Source: an uncultured Campylobacter sp.
GTDB taxonomy: Bacteria > Campylobacterota > Campylobacteria > Campylobacterales > Campylobacteraceae
Assembly (NCBI RefSeq): GCF_938031315.1
Contig: NZ_CALHHT010000387.1
Span: 1 to 9,540, forward strand
DNA length: 9,540 nucleotides
Direction: 5' to 3'
Below are positions 1-6,449 of this stretch, in pieces. The notes beneath the pieces are model-generated. The model saw nothing but the letters and a program-made list of their open reading frames with translations. It ran no database searches and had not been told where the DNA came from. Position numbers and translations under genes: made by a program. The first letter of the stretch is position 1; each line of letters begins with the position of its first letter.

Positions 1-337
1 TAAATTTTGAGCTCGCATGGGACAGACTGCGCGGATACTTGCAGCGCGCTAAATTTAGACTGCCGCGGCGTATGAATTTTAGATCGCCAGCGCGGTTAAA
101 TTTAAAGCGCGCTTGACGATCAAATTTAAAGCTTGCTGTTTAGAGCTCGATCGCGCGCCGCAAAATTTTAAAATTTATCGCGCGACTTTGGTCTGCCATG
201 TAAATTTAGACACCGCCTTTGCGCGCTTAAATTTTAAAATCGCACAGGCTCTCTCGCCGCGTAAATTTCGATATCGTTTTTGCACGCTTAAAATTTAAAA
301 TCGCGCGATGCGGCGTAAATTTAATCCGCAGCGAGCG
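1..337. other. Non-coding region downstream of dnaX, rich in AAATTT words
   Basis: No credible gene is visible here. The longest open frame, about 61 codons from a TTG at 113 on the plus strand, has no ribosome binding site. Its product is dominated by the translated AT word (NFKI-like and KFK-like pieces). The stretch alternates GCGCGC-type blocks with AAATTT / TTTAAA blocks and contains 12 RAATTY hexamers. Its right-hand half is a degenerate repeat (listed separately). It lies at the 3' end of dnaX, so any dnaX terminator should be here, but I see no hairpin followed by a clean T run. It may equally be the downstream flank of a gene left of the window. Confidence 0.7.
158..322. repeat. Degenerate tandem repeat, three units of about 61-66 bp
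   Basis: Three imperfect units follow one another, with AT cores starting near 162, 227 and 288. Each has an AAATTTTAAAA-type core, then a TCGC(G/A)C element, a variable GC-rich middle, and an end of the form (C)GTAAATTT (TGTAAATTT at 200, CGTAAATTT at 258 and 314). The second unit has about 9 extra bases in its middle compared with the third. The spacing of 65 and 61 bp and the shared order of elements are seen directly. Whether they arose by duplication or only by accumulation of a favoured word is not resolved. Confidence 0.45.
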
Positions 338-2419
338 CTATTCCGTGATTTTGGTGGGCTCGCCGAATAGCCTATTCATCTCGGAGATCAAAATTTCCTT
401 GCCGTCCTGCGCACCGTTTGCGAGCTCGGCGAGGCCTGCCTTGGCGGCGCGCACGCTCTTGCTCGTATCGCGGGGCTTTGCGGCGTAGTTTTGCGGATCG
501 GTGGATCTTAGTAGATCGTCCTTGGGCGGCTGTTTTTCGCCCTCGCCGCTAGCGCCGTTTTTTTGCGGTTTTGCCGCTTTCGGCGCGGAATTTTCTTCGG
601 AATTTTCGCCGCCGCTTGAAATTTCATTTTGCTCGGAGTTTGCGGTCCCACTCGCGCCTACCTCGGAATTTTTCGCGCCGCTTGTCGTAGCGCTGGAATT
701 TTCAAGCGGTTTTGCCGTGCTGCCTGCCCCGTCTTTTGCTTTGCCATTCGCTGTGCTATCTACGTTACTAGGGGCGAAATTTTCTGCGCTATTTTCCGCA
801 GAATTTTGCTTTTGCGGCGCGTCCTGCTCGATTTTGATTTTCGCGCTCTCGCCGAAAAGCGATTTTAGCACGCTATTGATCGCTCGCGAGCCCTTGCGCA
901 GGTACTCTCTGTCCTGCCCCTGCGCGCGCGAGAGCAGATACAGCGTGCCGCGCTCAAATTTTAAAAATTCCACGCACTTGCTAAATTTTTCGCCCAGATC
1001 GTAATCGCGGTCGTAAATTTTAGCTAAAAAATTCTCGTAAATTTCATTTTGAGCGCCCGTTTTGACGGACGGGCTAGAATTTTTAGTCTGCGCCGTTGCG
1101 CTCGGTTTAATCTCGCCGCTTGCGTCAGGGCTCTGTTTTGCCGTACCGGAGCTTTGTGCTGAGTTTGCGGGACGTTTTGCGCTTGCCGTAAAGCTAGGCA
1201 CGCCGCTTGTCGCGCTATCTGCGTCACTCGGCGCAAAAGTCGTGCCGCCCGGCTCGCTATTTGGCGAAAAATTCGCGCTTTGGTTGAAATTTGACCTAAA
1301 ATTCGGCGCGGAGCTTTGCGCGTTTAAATTAGGCGCCGAAGCGGAAGCATAGCCCTCGCCTTGATCCAGCGATCTGCCGACCTCGATCAGCTCGTCGATC
1401 TCGCGCAGATTGACCGCCTCCATCATCATAAAAATCATCATAGAAATTGCGTAAGTATTGTCCGGGCTGATGGCGAGCATGCTCTTAGCGCCCGCTAAAA
1501 TGCGGAAAAACCGCTCATACATCAGCAGGCTGAATTTCGCGTCGCGGCGTAGGAATTTATCCTTTAAATTTGCGATCATCTCGTCGATTATCGTCTCGGC
1601 GTTGTAGTTTTCGACCTCTTTGATGATCTCGATCGCGCCCGCGCGGTCCTGGCGCAGCACGACGTCTAAAATTTCGCCAATTTTAGCGGGATCGAGCAAG
1701 CCCAGCATATCGGCGATCGCGCGCTCGGTGATGCCTTCGCGGCTAAAGATAATCGCCTGATCAAGGAGCGTGAGCGTGTCTCGTAGCGAGCCCGAGCCGC
1801 TGCGCGCTAAAATTTCAAGCGCGCCCTCTTCGTAAGCGATGTTTTCAGTTTTTAAAATTTGCGCCAGATGCGCTACGACGGCGCTTTTGGCGATCGGCTT
1901 AAAGCGAAAGTGCTGAGTGCGCGATAGCACCGTGACGGGAAGCTTGAGCGGATCGGTAGTCGCAAGGATAAATTTTACGTAGCTAGGCGGCTCCTCAAGC
2001 GTCTTTAAAAGCGCATTGGAGGCCTCTTTGGTGAGCATATGCACCTCGTCGATGATGAAAATTTTAAAGCGCGCGCTTGCGGGATGATACTTCGTCTGCT
2101 CGATGAGCTCGCGGATATCGTCGATCTTGCGGTGGCTGGCGGCGTCCATCTCGATGATGTCGATGTGGCGCCCCTCGTTTGCCATTACGCAGTTATCGCA
2201 GATCTCGCACGGCTTGCCGGTAGGGCCTTTATCGCATAAAAGCGCTTTGGCAAAAATCCTAGCCGTCGAGGTTTTGCCGCTGCCGCGAAGTCCGCTGAAA
2301 AGATATGCGTGGCTCAGCCTGCCCGAATCCAGCGCGTGCGCGAGGCTTTTGGCGACGGCGTCTTGACCGATGAGCTGCTCGAAGCTTTTGGGTCTGTATT
2401 TTAAAGCGAGTGCTTGCAA
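338..2419 (-). CDS. dnaX: DNA polymerase III subunit tau/gamma (DnaX)
   Basis: Clamp-loader AAA+ ATPase of the replicative polymerase. It loads the sliding clamp and holds the holoenzyme together at the fork. I start it at the TTG at 2419-2417 (693 aa), because AAAGGAG lies 5 nt upstream and the protein then begins QALALKYRP, the family's normal N-terminus. A TTG at 2449 would add ten residues that include the translated ribosome binding site. Visible motifs are Walker A GLRGSGKT (43-50), four zinc-binding Cys (62, 71, 74, 77), Walker B FIIDEVH (121-127), sensor 1 LATTDP (152-157), Arg finger SRT (166-168) and sensor 2 GSLRD (210-214). After domain III (to about 355) come a low-complexity Ser/Ala/Asn linker (357-456), a small folded-looking domain (457-530), a second linker (533-657) and a C-terminal peptide around EMNRLFGEP. 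It is longer than I would expect for Campylobacter, because of the linkers. It is transcribed alone and divergently from the lipoprotein gene. Confidence 0.96.
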   Translation of the reverse strand: MQALALKYRPKSFEQLIGQDAVAKSLAHALDSGRLSHAYLFSGLRGSGKTSTARIFAKALLCDKGPTGKPCEICDNCVMANEGRHIDIIEMDAASHRKIDDIRELIEQTKYHPASARFKIFIIDEVHMLTKEASNALLKTLEEPPSYVKFILATTDPLKLPVTVLSRTQHFRFKPIAKSAVVAHLAQILKTENIAYEEGALEILARSGSGSLRDTLTLLDQAIIFSREGITERAIADMLGLLDPAKIGEILDVVLRQDRAGAIEIIKEVENYNAETIIDEMIANLKDKFLRRDAKFSLLMYERFFRILAGAKSMLAISPDNTYAISMMIFMMMEAVNLREIDELIEVGRSLDQGEGYASASAPNLNAQSSAPNFRSNFNQSANFSPNSEPGGTTFAPSDADSATSGVPSFTASAKRPANSAQSSGTAKQSPDASGEIKPSATAQTKNSSPSVKTGAQNEIYENFLAKIYDRDYDLGEKFSKCVEFLKFERGTLYLLSRAQGQDREYLRKGSRAINSVLKSLFGESAKIKIEQDAPQKQNSAENSAENFAPSNVDSTANGKAKDGAGSTAKPLENSSATTSGAKNSEVGASGTANSEQNEISSGGENSEENSAPKAAKPQKNGASGEGEKQPPKDDLLRSTDPQNYAAKPRDTSKSVRAAKAGLAELANGAQDGKEILISEMNRLFGEPTKITE

Positions 2420-2449
2420 AATTTCTCCTTTGATCTTGCAATGATACAA
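2420..2449 (-). promoter_or_regulatory. dnaX ribosome binding site and probable -10 box
   Basis: Read on the minus strand, AAAGGAG (about 2431-2425) lies 5 nt before the TTG at 2419, which decides the dnaX start. Upstream, TATCAT (2446-2441) resembles a sigma-70 -10 box. It would place transcription start near 2434, leaving a leader of about 15 nt that excludes the upstream TTG at 2449. The ribosome binding site is convincing. The -10 box is only a reasonable match, and I see no clear -35, which is normal for Campylobacter. Confidence 0.5.
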
Positions 2450-2474
2450 AAAAATCTATAAATTTTAAATTTAG

Positions 2475-2511
2475 TGCTACAATGCGCCCGAATTTCAGAA
2501 AAAGGATCAAA
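2475..2511 (+). promoter_or_regulatory. Promoter and ribosome binding site of the lipoprotein-comF unit
   Basis: An extended -10 element, TGCTACAAT, occupies 2475-2483, preceded by an AT-rich stretch (about 2450-2473) as is usual for Campylobacter vegetative promoters that lack a strong -35. AAAGGA at 2501-2506 lies 5 nt before the ATG at 2512. An in-frame ATG at 2482 overlaps the -10 box and so is not a plausible start. Confidence 0.6.
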
Positions 2512-3060
2512 ATGAAAAAATTTTTAATCGGCGTATTTGCGCTATTTTTTGTCGCCTGCTCGCAAACTAGCAGCGTCATCAGCCTAAATCCGTATCTTTC
2601 TAAGGCCGATCAGACCGTAAGCGGCAAGTCGGTAAATATCAACGCGATCAACGATCAGCGTGAAAATCAGATGGTAATCGCCGTTATAAACGACAACGAC
2701 GGCAAACTCGTCGATGAAGTGCTTTTAAAAAACAATCTCTCGGCCTGGTTCGATAAGGCTTTGCGCGCGGAGCTTGAGGCTCGTGGCGTAAAGATCGATC
2801 CGGCAAGCCCGAATATCGTAACCGTAAATATTAGAAGCATCTCGGCGGCGATCAACGGCTACTCGAAAGAAAATATGAGCGCAAGAGGCGAGGTCGCGAT
2901 TTCTATAGTGCAGGGCAACAAAACTACGACCAAGCGCGTTTCGCAGGATCAGAGCCAATTTACCGCGCTTCGCACGGCTAGATCGCTTAATCCTTTCGTG
3001 CAAAGCTTGCTTGGCGACATCGTCAAAAAATCCGCCGATCAAATCATCTCTACGCTTTAG
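2512..3060 (+). CDS. YajG-like outer-membrane lipoprotein (probable MapA counterpart)
   Basis: Predicted 182-aa lipoprotein. Residues 1-15 form a short signal peptide (MKK, then a hydrophobic run), ending in FVAC, so Cys16 would be lipidated after signal peptidase II cleavage. Phe at -3 is unusual for a lipobox. The mature part reads like the YajG / Lipoprotein_16 family, with an INDQREN-like segment early (about 46-52) and a mixed alpha/beta pattern. Its molecular function is unknown. From memory, C. jejuni has lipoprotein gene mapA next to a ComF gene and gyrA in the same order, which makes a MapA counterpart likely, but I cannot align the two here. The ATG at 2512 is chosen for its ribosome binding site and signal peptide. 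The stop is followed directly by the comF ATG, so the two genes are very likely co-transcribed. Confidence 0.85.
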   Translation: MKKFLIGVFALFFVACSQTSSVISLNPYLSKADQTVSGKSVNINAINDQRENQMVIAVINDNDGKLVDEVLLKNNLSAWFDKALRAELEARGVKIDPASPNIVTVNIRSISAAINGYSKENMSARGEVAISIVQGNKTTTKRVSQDQSQFTALRTARSLNPFVQSLLGDIVKKSADQIISTL

Positions 3061-3678
3061 ATGCGCTGCGTAAATTGCGGCGCGTTTAGCCTGCGCACGA
3101 TCTGCGCCGCCTGCGCCGCAAATTTAGCCGAATGCCGCCTAAGTATGCGGCAGGTGGAGGGCTTTAGCGTATTTTACTACTATGGCTACTCCGAAATTCG
3201 AGAGCTTATACTTTCTAAACATCACGAATACGGCACTGCGGTGCTTGCGCGCATAGCCTCTTTAAGCCTAGCGAAATTCCCGCTTCATCTGCAGCGCGAA
3301 ATTTCAGCAAATCCGCAAAATTACGAAACGTTTAAAACGGGCGGGGTTTTTAAATTTAACGCCGTGCCGCTGGATGATGACGCTCGCAGCGGCTATTCTC
3401 ACACGGCGATCTTAGCTCGCGCGCTAAAAAGCGAACTGATTGAGCCGAAATTTCACTGCCTGCGCGCGCAAAATCGCGTCAAATACACGGGGCAGAGTTT
3501 GGAATTTCGCCTAAAACACAAGCGGAATTTTAAAATTTTAACCCCGCCGAAATTCCCCGTAATCCTGGTAGATGACATCATCACCTCGGGTCTTAGCATG
3601 CTGCAAGCGCGCGAGAGCTTGATCGATGGCGGCTTTATGCCCGTGTGCGGCTTGGTTTTAGCTAATGCAAAAGAATAA
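3061..3678 (+). CDS. comF: ComF-family phosphoribosyltransferase-like competence protein
   Basis: A 205-aa ComF-type protein. In transformable bacteria the family is needed for DNA uptake and acts in the cytoplasm, probably with single-stranded DNA and the uptake helicase. Its exact chemistry is unsettled. Seen here: an N-terminal zinc knuckle with Cys 3, 6, 15 and 18; the family segment RSGYSHTAILARAL (109-122), equivalent to RGFNQ..LA; an R.....TGQ..L..R...N block (139-156); and the PRPP-binding signature VILVDDIITSG (167-177) with Asp171/Asp172. The Cys pairs at the very N-terminus fix the ATG at 3061. The start follows the lipoprotein TAG with no gap and has no clear ribosome binding site, so translation probably depends on re-initiation. 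I recall the C. jejuni homologue as CtsW, a transformation gene next to gyrA. The context agrees with that name, but I have not verified it. Confidence 0.9.
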   Translation: MRCVNCGAFSLRTICAACAANLAECRLSMRQVEGFSVFYYYGYSEIRELILSKHHEYGTAVLARIASLSLAKFPLHLQREISANPQNYETFKTGGVFKFNAVPLDDDARSGYSHTAILARALKSELIEPKFHCLRAQNRVKYTGQSLEFRLKHKRNFKILTPPKFPVILVDDIITSGLSMLQARESLIDGGFMPVCGLVLANAKE

Positions 3679-3683
3679 TTCGC

Positions 3684-3716
3684 TATAATCGCGCTTTAAA
3701 ATTTAAAAGGATATTT
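3684..3716 (+). promoter_or_regulatory. gyrA promoter -10 box and ribosome binding site
   Basis: A perfect TATAAT at 3684-3689 lies just after the comF stop. Transcription would start near 3696, giving a leader of about 20 nt. AAAAGGA at 3705-3711 lies 5 nt before the ATG at 3717. Both elements fit into the 38-bp comF-gyrA gap, so gyrA has its own promoter even if some transcription reads through from comF. Confidence 0.7.
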
Positions 3717-6449
3717 ATGCAATCAAATATGTTTGAAAATCAGGAGATCATCGATATCGACGTCGAAGAATCGATCAAGACGAGCTATCTTGATTACTCG
3801 ATGAGCGTTATCATCGGTCGCGCGCTACCCGACGCCAGAGACGGCCTAAAGCCCGTGCATAGGCGAATTTTATATGCGATGAACGATCTTGGCGTGGGTT
3901 CTCGCCAGCCATACAAAAAATCCGCTCGTATCGTAGGCGACGTCATCGGTAAATACCATCCGCACGGCGATACCGCCGTTTACGACGCGCTCGTGCGAAT
4001 GGCGCAGAGCTTTTCGATGAGAATTCCTTCCGTGGACGGGCAGGGTAACTTCGGATCGATCGACGGCGACGGCGCGGCGGCGATGAGGTATACCGAAGCG
4101 CGTATGACGCCGCTAGCCGAGGAGCTTTTAAAAGACCTGGATAAAGAGACGGTCGATTTCGTGCCGAACTACGACGAGAGCCTGAACGAGCCCGACGTCC
4201 TGCCTGCGCGCGTGCCGAATTTACTGCTTAACGGCTCAAGCGGAATCGCCGTAGGAATGGCGACGAATATCCCACCGCACAGCCTAGATGAGCTTGTGGG
4301 CGGTCTTTTGATACTGCTTGAGAATAAAAACGCAAGCCTAGAGGAGATAATGGGCGAGATCAAGGGCCCTGATTTTCCGACCGGCGGCATCATCTACGGC
4401 AAAAAGGGGATTATCGAGGCGTATAAAACGGGCAGAGGGCGCGTTAAAATTCGCGCTAAAACCCATATCGAAAAAAAATCTAACAAAGATGTCATCGTAA
4501 TCGACGAGCTGCCGTATCAGACAAATAAAGCGCGCCTGATCGAGCAGATCGCAGATCTCGTAAAAGAAAAGCAGATTGAGGGCATCTCCGAAGTGCGCGA
4601 CGAGAGCGATCGCGACGGAATTCGCGTAGTAATCGAGCTTAAGCGCGACGCGATGAGCGAGATCGTGCTGAATAATCTATTTAAGCAAACCACGATGGAG
4701 GCGACCTTTGGCGTGATAATGCTCGCAATCGACGGCAAAGAGCCGAAGATTTTCACACTGATAGAGCTTTTGAAACTGTTTTTGAACCACAGAAAAACCG
4801 TCATCATCCGCCGCACGATTTTTGAGCTTCAAAAAGCGCGCGCTAGAGCGCACATCTTGGAGGGCTTAAAGATCGCGCTAGATAACATCGACGAAGTGAT
4901 CGACGTGATTAGAAACTCCGCCGATACCAACATTGCGCGCGAAAATTTAATGAGCAGATTCGGCCTCAGCGAGGCGCAATCGGGCGCGATTTTGGATATG
5001 AGGCTAAGCCGCCTAACGGGGCTTGAGCGCGAAAAGATCGAGGAGGAGCTAAAAGAAATTTTAGCCGAGATAAAGCGACTTGATGCGATCCTAAAGAGCG
5101 AGGAGCTAATCGAAGGCATCATCAAAGATGAGCTTTTGGAGATCAAGGATAAATTTAAATGCCCGCGCATCACCGAAATCGTCGATGACTACGAGGATAT
5201 CGACATCGAAGATCTAATCGCGAATGAAAATATGGTCGTTACGATCACTCACCGCGGCTACATCAAGCGCGTGCCTAGCAAGACTTACGAGAAGCAAAAG
5301 CGCGGCGGCAAGGGGCGCGTGGCGGTTACAACGTACGATGATGATTTCATCGAGAGCTTTTTTACGTCCAACACCCACGACACGCTTATGTTTATCACCG
5401 ACCGCGGGCAGCTTTATTGGCTTAAAGTCTATAAAATCCCGGAGGGCTCGCGTACCGCAAAGGGCAAGGCGGTCGTAAATTTAATCCAGCTCGGCGCGGA
5501 CGAAAAGATCATGGCGATCATCCCTACGACCGATTTTGATCCGAGCAAGTCGCTCGTATTTTTCACTCGCAACGGCATCGTAAAACGCACGAATTTAAGC
5601 GAGTTTAAAAACATCCGCTCACTCGGAATCCGCGCTATCAGCCTAGATGAGGACGATACGCTGGTGACTGCGCTCATCGCTCCAAATAGCGCCGAGGAGA
5701 TGCAAAACTACAAAGGAGGCGCTCTAAGCGGCGACGATCTGGACGGCGGCGAGGCTGAGGAAGTTTTAGAGCAGACCGAACAGGATATTTTGGAGGGAAG
5801 CGAGGATGAAATTTTGCAAGGCGAGAGCGCGCAAGATGGCGAGCCGCAAAGCGCCAACGAAAATATGCTCTTCATCGCTACGAAAAAGGGAATGTGTCTT
5901 AAATTTAATCTAAATAAAATTCGCCAGATGGGGCGCATCGCTCGCGGCGTAAAGGGGATTAAATTTAAAGAAAAAGGCGACGAGGTCATCGGCGCCGCGT
6001 TTATTTTAAGCGATATGCAAGAAATTTTAAGCGTGAGCCAAAAGGGTATCGGCAAGCGCACCACCGCGAGCGAGTATCGCCTCACAAACCGCGGCGGCAA
6101 GGGCGTCATCTGCATGAAGCTCACCAACCGCACGGGCGAGCTCATCGGCGTCGTGATGGTCGATGAGGAGATGGATCTTATGGCGCTTACTACGAGCGGC
6201 AAGATGATCCGCGTAGATATGCAAAGCATCCGCAAAGCGGGCCGCAACACCAGCGGCGTCATCGTCGTAAATGTCGAGGGCGACGACGTCGTGAGCATCG
6301 CGACCTGCCCGAAAGCCGAGGAGGGCGACGAGGGCGAAGCGGACGAGCTTGCGCAGGATGAAAATTTATTAAATTCAAATTTAGATAGCAAAGATTCGCA
6401 GAGCGACGGCCCTAGCGATGAAATTTTAAAAGGAGGAGAGGATGAGTAG
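3717..6449 (+). CDS. gyrA: DNA gyrase subunit A
   Basis: Breakage-reunion subunit of DNA gyrase. With GyrB it introduces negative supercoils. Campylobacter typically lacks topoisomerase IV, so gyrase would also have to decatenate chromosomes. The 910-aa product has the winged-helix / tower core (about 1-510) with catalytic Tyr125 in AAMRYTEAR, and the quinolone region HPHGDTAVYD (81-90) with Thr86 (codon ACC) and Asp90, the susceptible residues in C. jejuni numbering. The GyrA box is QKRGGKG (527-533), followed by the DNA-wrapping beta-pinwheel. Two oddities account for its length (I recall C. jejuni GyrA as about 863 aa): an acidic insert at 656-716 inside the pinwheel (19 Asp/Glu and 1 Lys in 61) and an acidic tail of about 44 residues (17 Asp/Glu). 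The ATG at 3717 is preferred over the one at 3729 because of the well-spaced ribosome binding site. The last 8 bases overlap asd. Confidence 0.98.
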   Translation: MQSNMFENQEIIDIDVEESIKTSYLDYSMSVIIGRALPDARDGLKPVHRRILYAMNDLGVGSRQPYKKSARIVGDVIGKYHPHGDTAVYDALVRMAQSFSMRIPSVDGQGNFGSIDGDGAAAMRYTEARMTPLAEELLKDLDKETVDFVPNYDESLNEPDVLPARVPNLLLNGSSGIAVGMATNIPPHSLDELVGGLLILLENKNASLEEIMGEIKGPDFPTGGIIYGKKGIIEAYKTGRGRVKIRAKTHIEKKSNKDVIVIDELPYQTNKARLIEQIADLVKEKQIEGISEVRDESDRDGIRVVIELKRDAMSEIVLNNLFKQTTMEATFGVIMLAIDGKEPKIFTLIELLKLFLNHRKTVIIRRTIFELQKARARAHILEGLKIALDNIDEVIDVIRNSADTNIARENLMSRFGLSEAQSGAILDMRLSRLTGLEREKIEEELKEILAEIKRLDAILKSEELIEGIIKDELLEIKDKFKCPRITEIVDDYEDIDIEDLIANENMVVTITHRGYIKRVPSKTYEKQKRGGKGRVAVTTYDDDFIESFFTSNTHDTLMFITDRGQLYWLKVYKIPEGSRTAKGKAVVNLIQLGADEKIMAIIPTTDFDPSKSLVFFTRNGIVKRTNLSEFKNIRSLGIRAISLDEDDTLVTALIAPNSAEEMQNYKGGALSGDDLDGGEAEEVLEQTEQDILEGSEDEILQGESAQDGEPQSANENMLFIATKKGMCLKFNLNKIRQMGRIARGVKGIKFKEKGDEVIGAAFILSDMQEILSVSQKGIGKRTTASEYRLTNRGGKGVICMKLTNRTGELIGVVMVDEEMDLMALTTSGKMIRVDMQSIRKAGRNTSGVIVVNVEGDDVVSIATCPKAEEGDEGEADELAQDENLLNSNLDSKDSQSDGPSDEILKGGEDE
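6431..6441 (+). promoter_or_regulatory. asd ribosome binding site inside the gyrA 3' end
   Basis: AGGAGG (6431-6436), an almost ideal anti-16S match, lies 5 nt before the asd ATG at 6442. The same bases encode the acidic GyrA C-terminus (GGEDE), so this site is fully inside gyrA. It suggests that asd is translated efficiently in its own right as well as by coupling. Confidence 0.8.

Noticed and set aside
113..298. 61-codon open frame on the plus strand
   Set aside because: TTG start, no ribosome binding site, and a product made of translated repeat words. It lies wholly in the degenerate repeat region.
301..330. Hairpin TGCGG/CCGCA (309-313 with 326-330) as a dnaX terminator
   Set aside because: The stem is only 5 bp with a 12-nt loop, and the first T run on the minus strand comes about nine bases later, after another GC palindrome. 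It is too weak to call.
501..1004. 167-codon open frame antisense to dnaX
   Set aside because: It mirrors the biased Ser/Ala/Glu linker on the other strand, and its product is a Phe/Ser/Ala string without recognisable motifs. dnaX is clearly the coding strand.
2482..2511. Upstream ATG at 2482 as start of the lipoprotein
   Set aside because: It overlaps the TACAAT -10 box and would put the charged stretch MRPNFRKRIK ahead of a standard MKK signal peptide. The ATG at 2512 has a well-spaced AAAGGA.
5708..6391. 227-codon open frame antisense to gyrA
   Set aside because: Ser/Pro/Leu-rich product, no ribosome binding site, and it covers the well-supported GyrA C-terminal domain.
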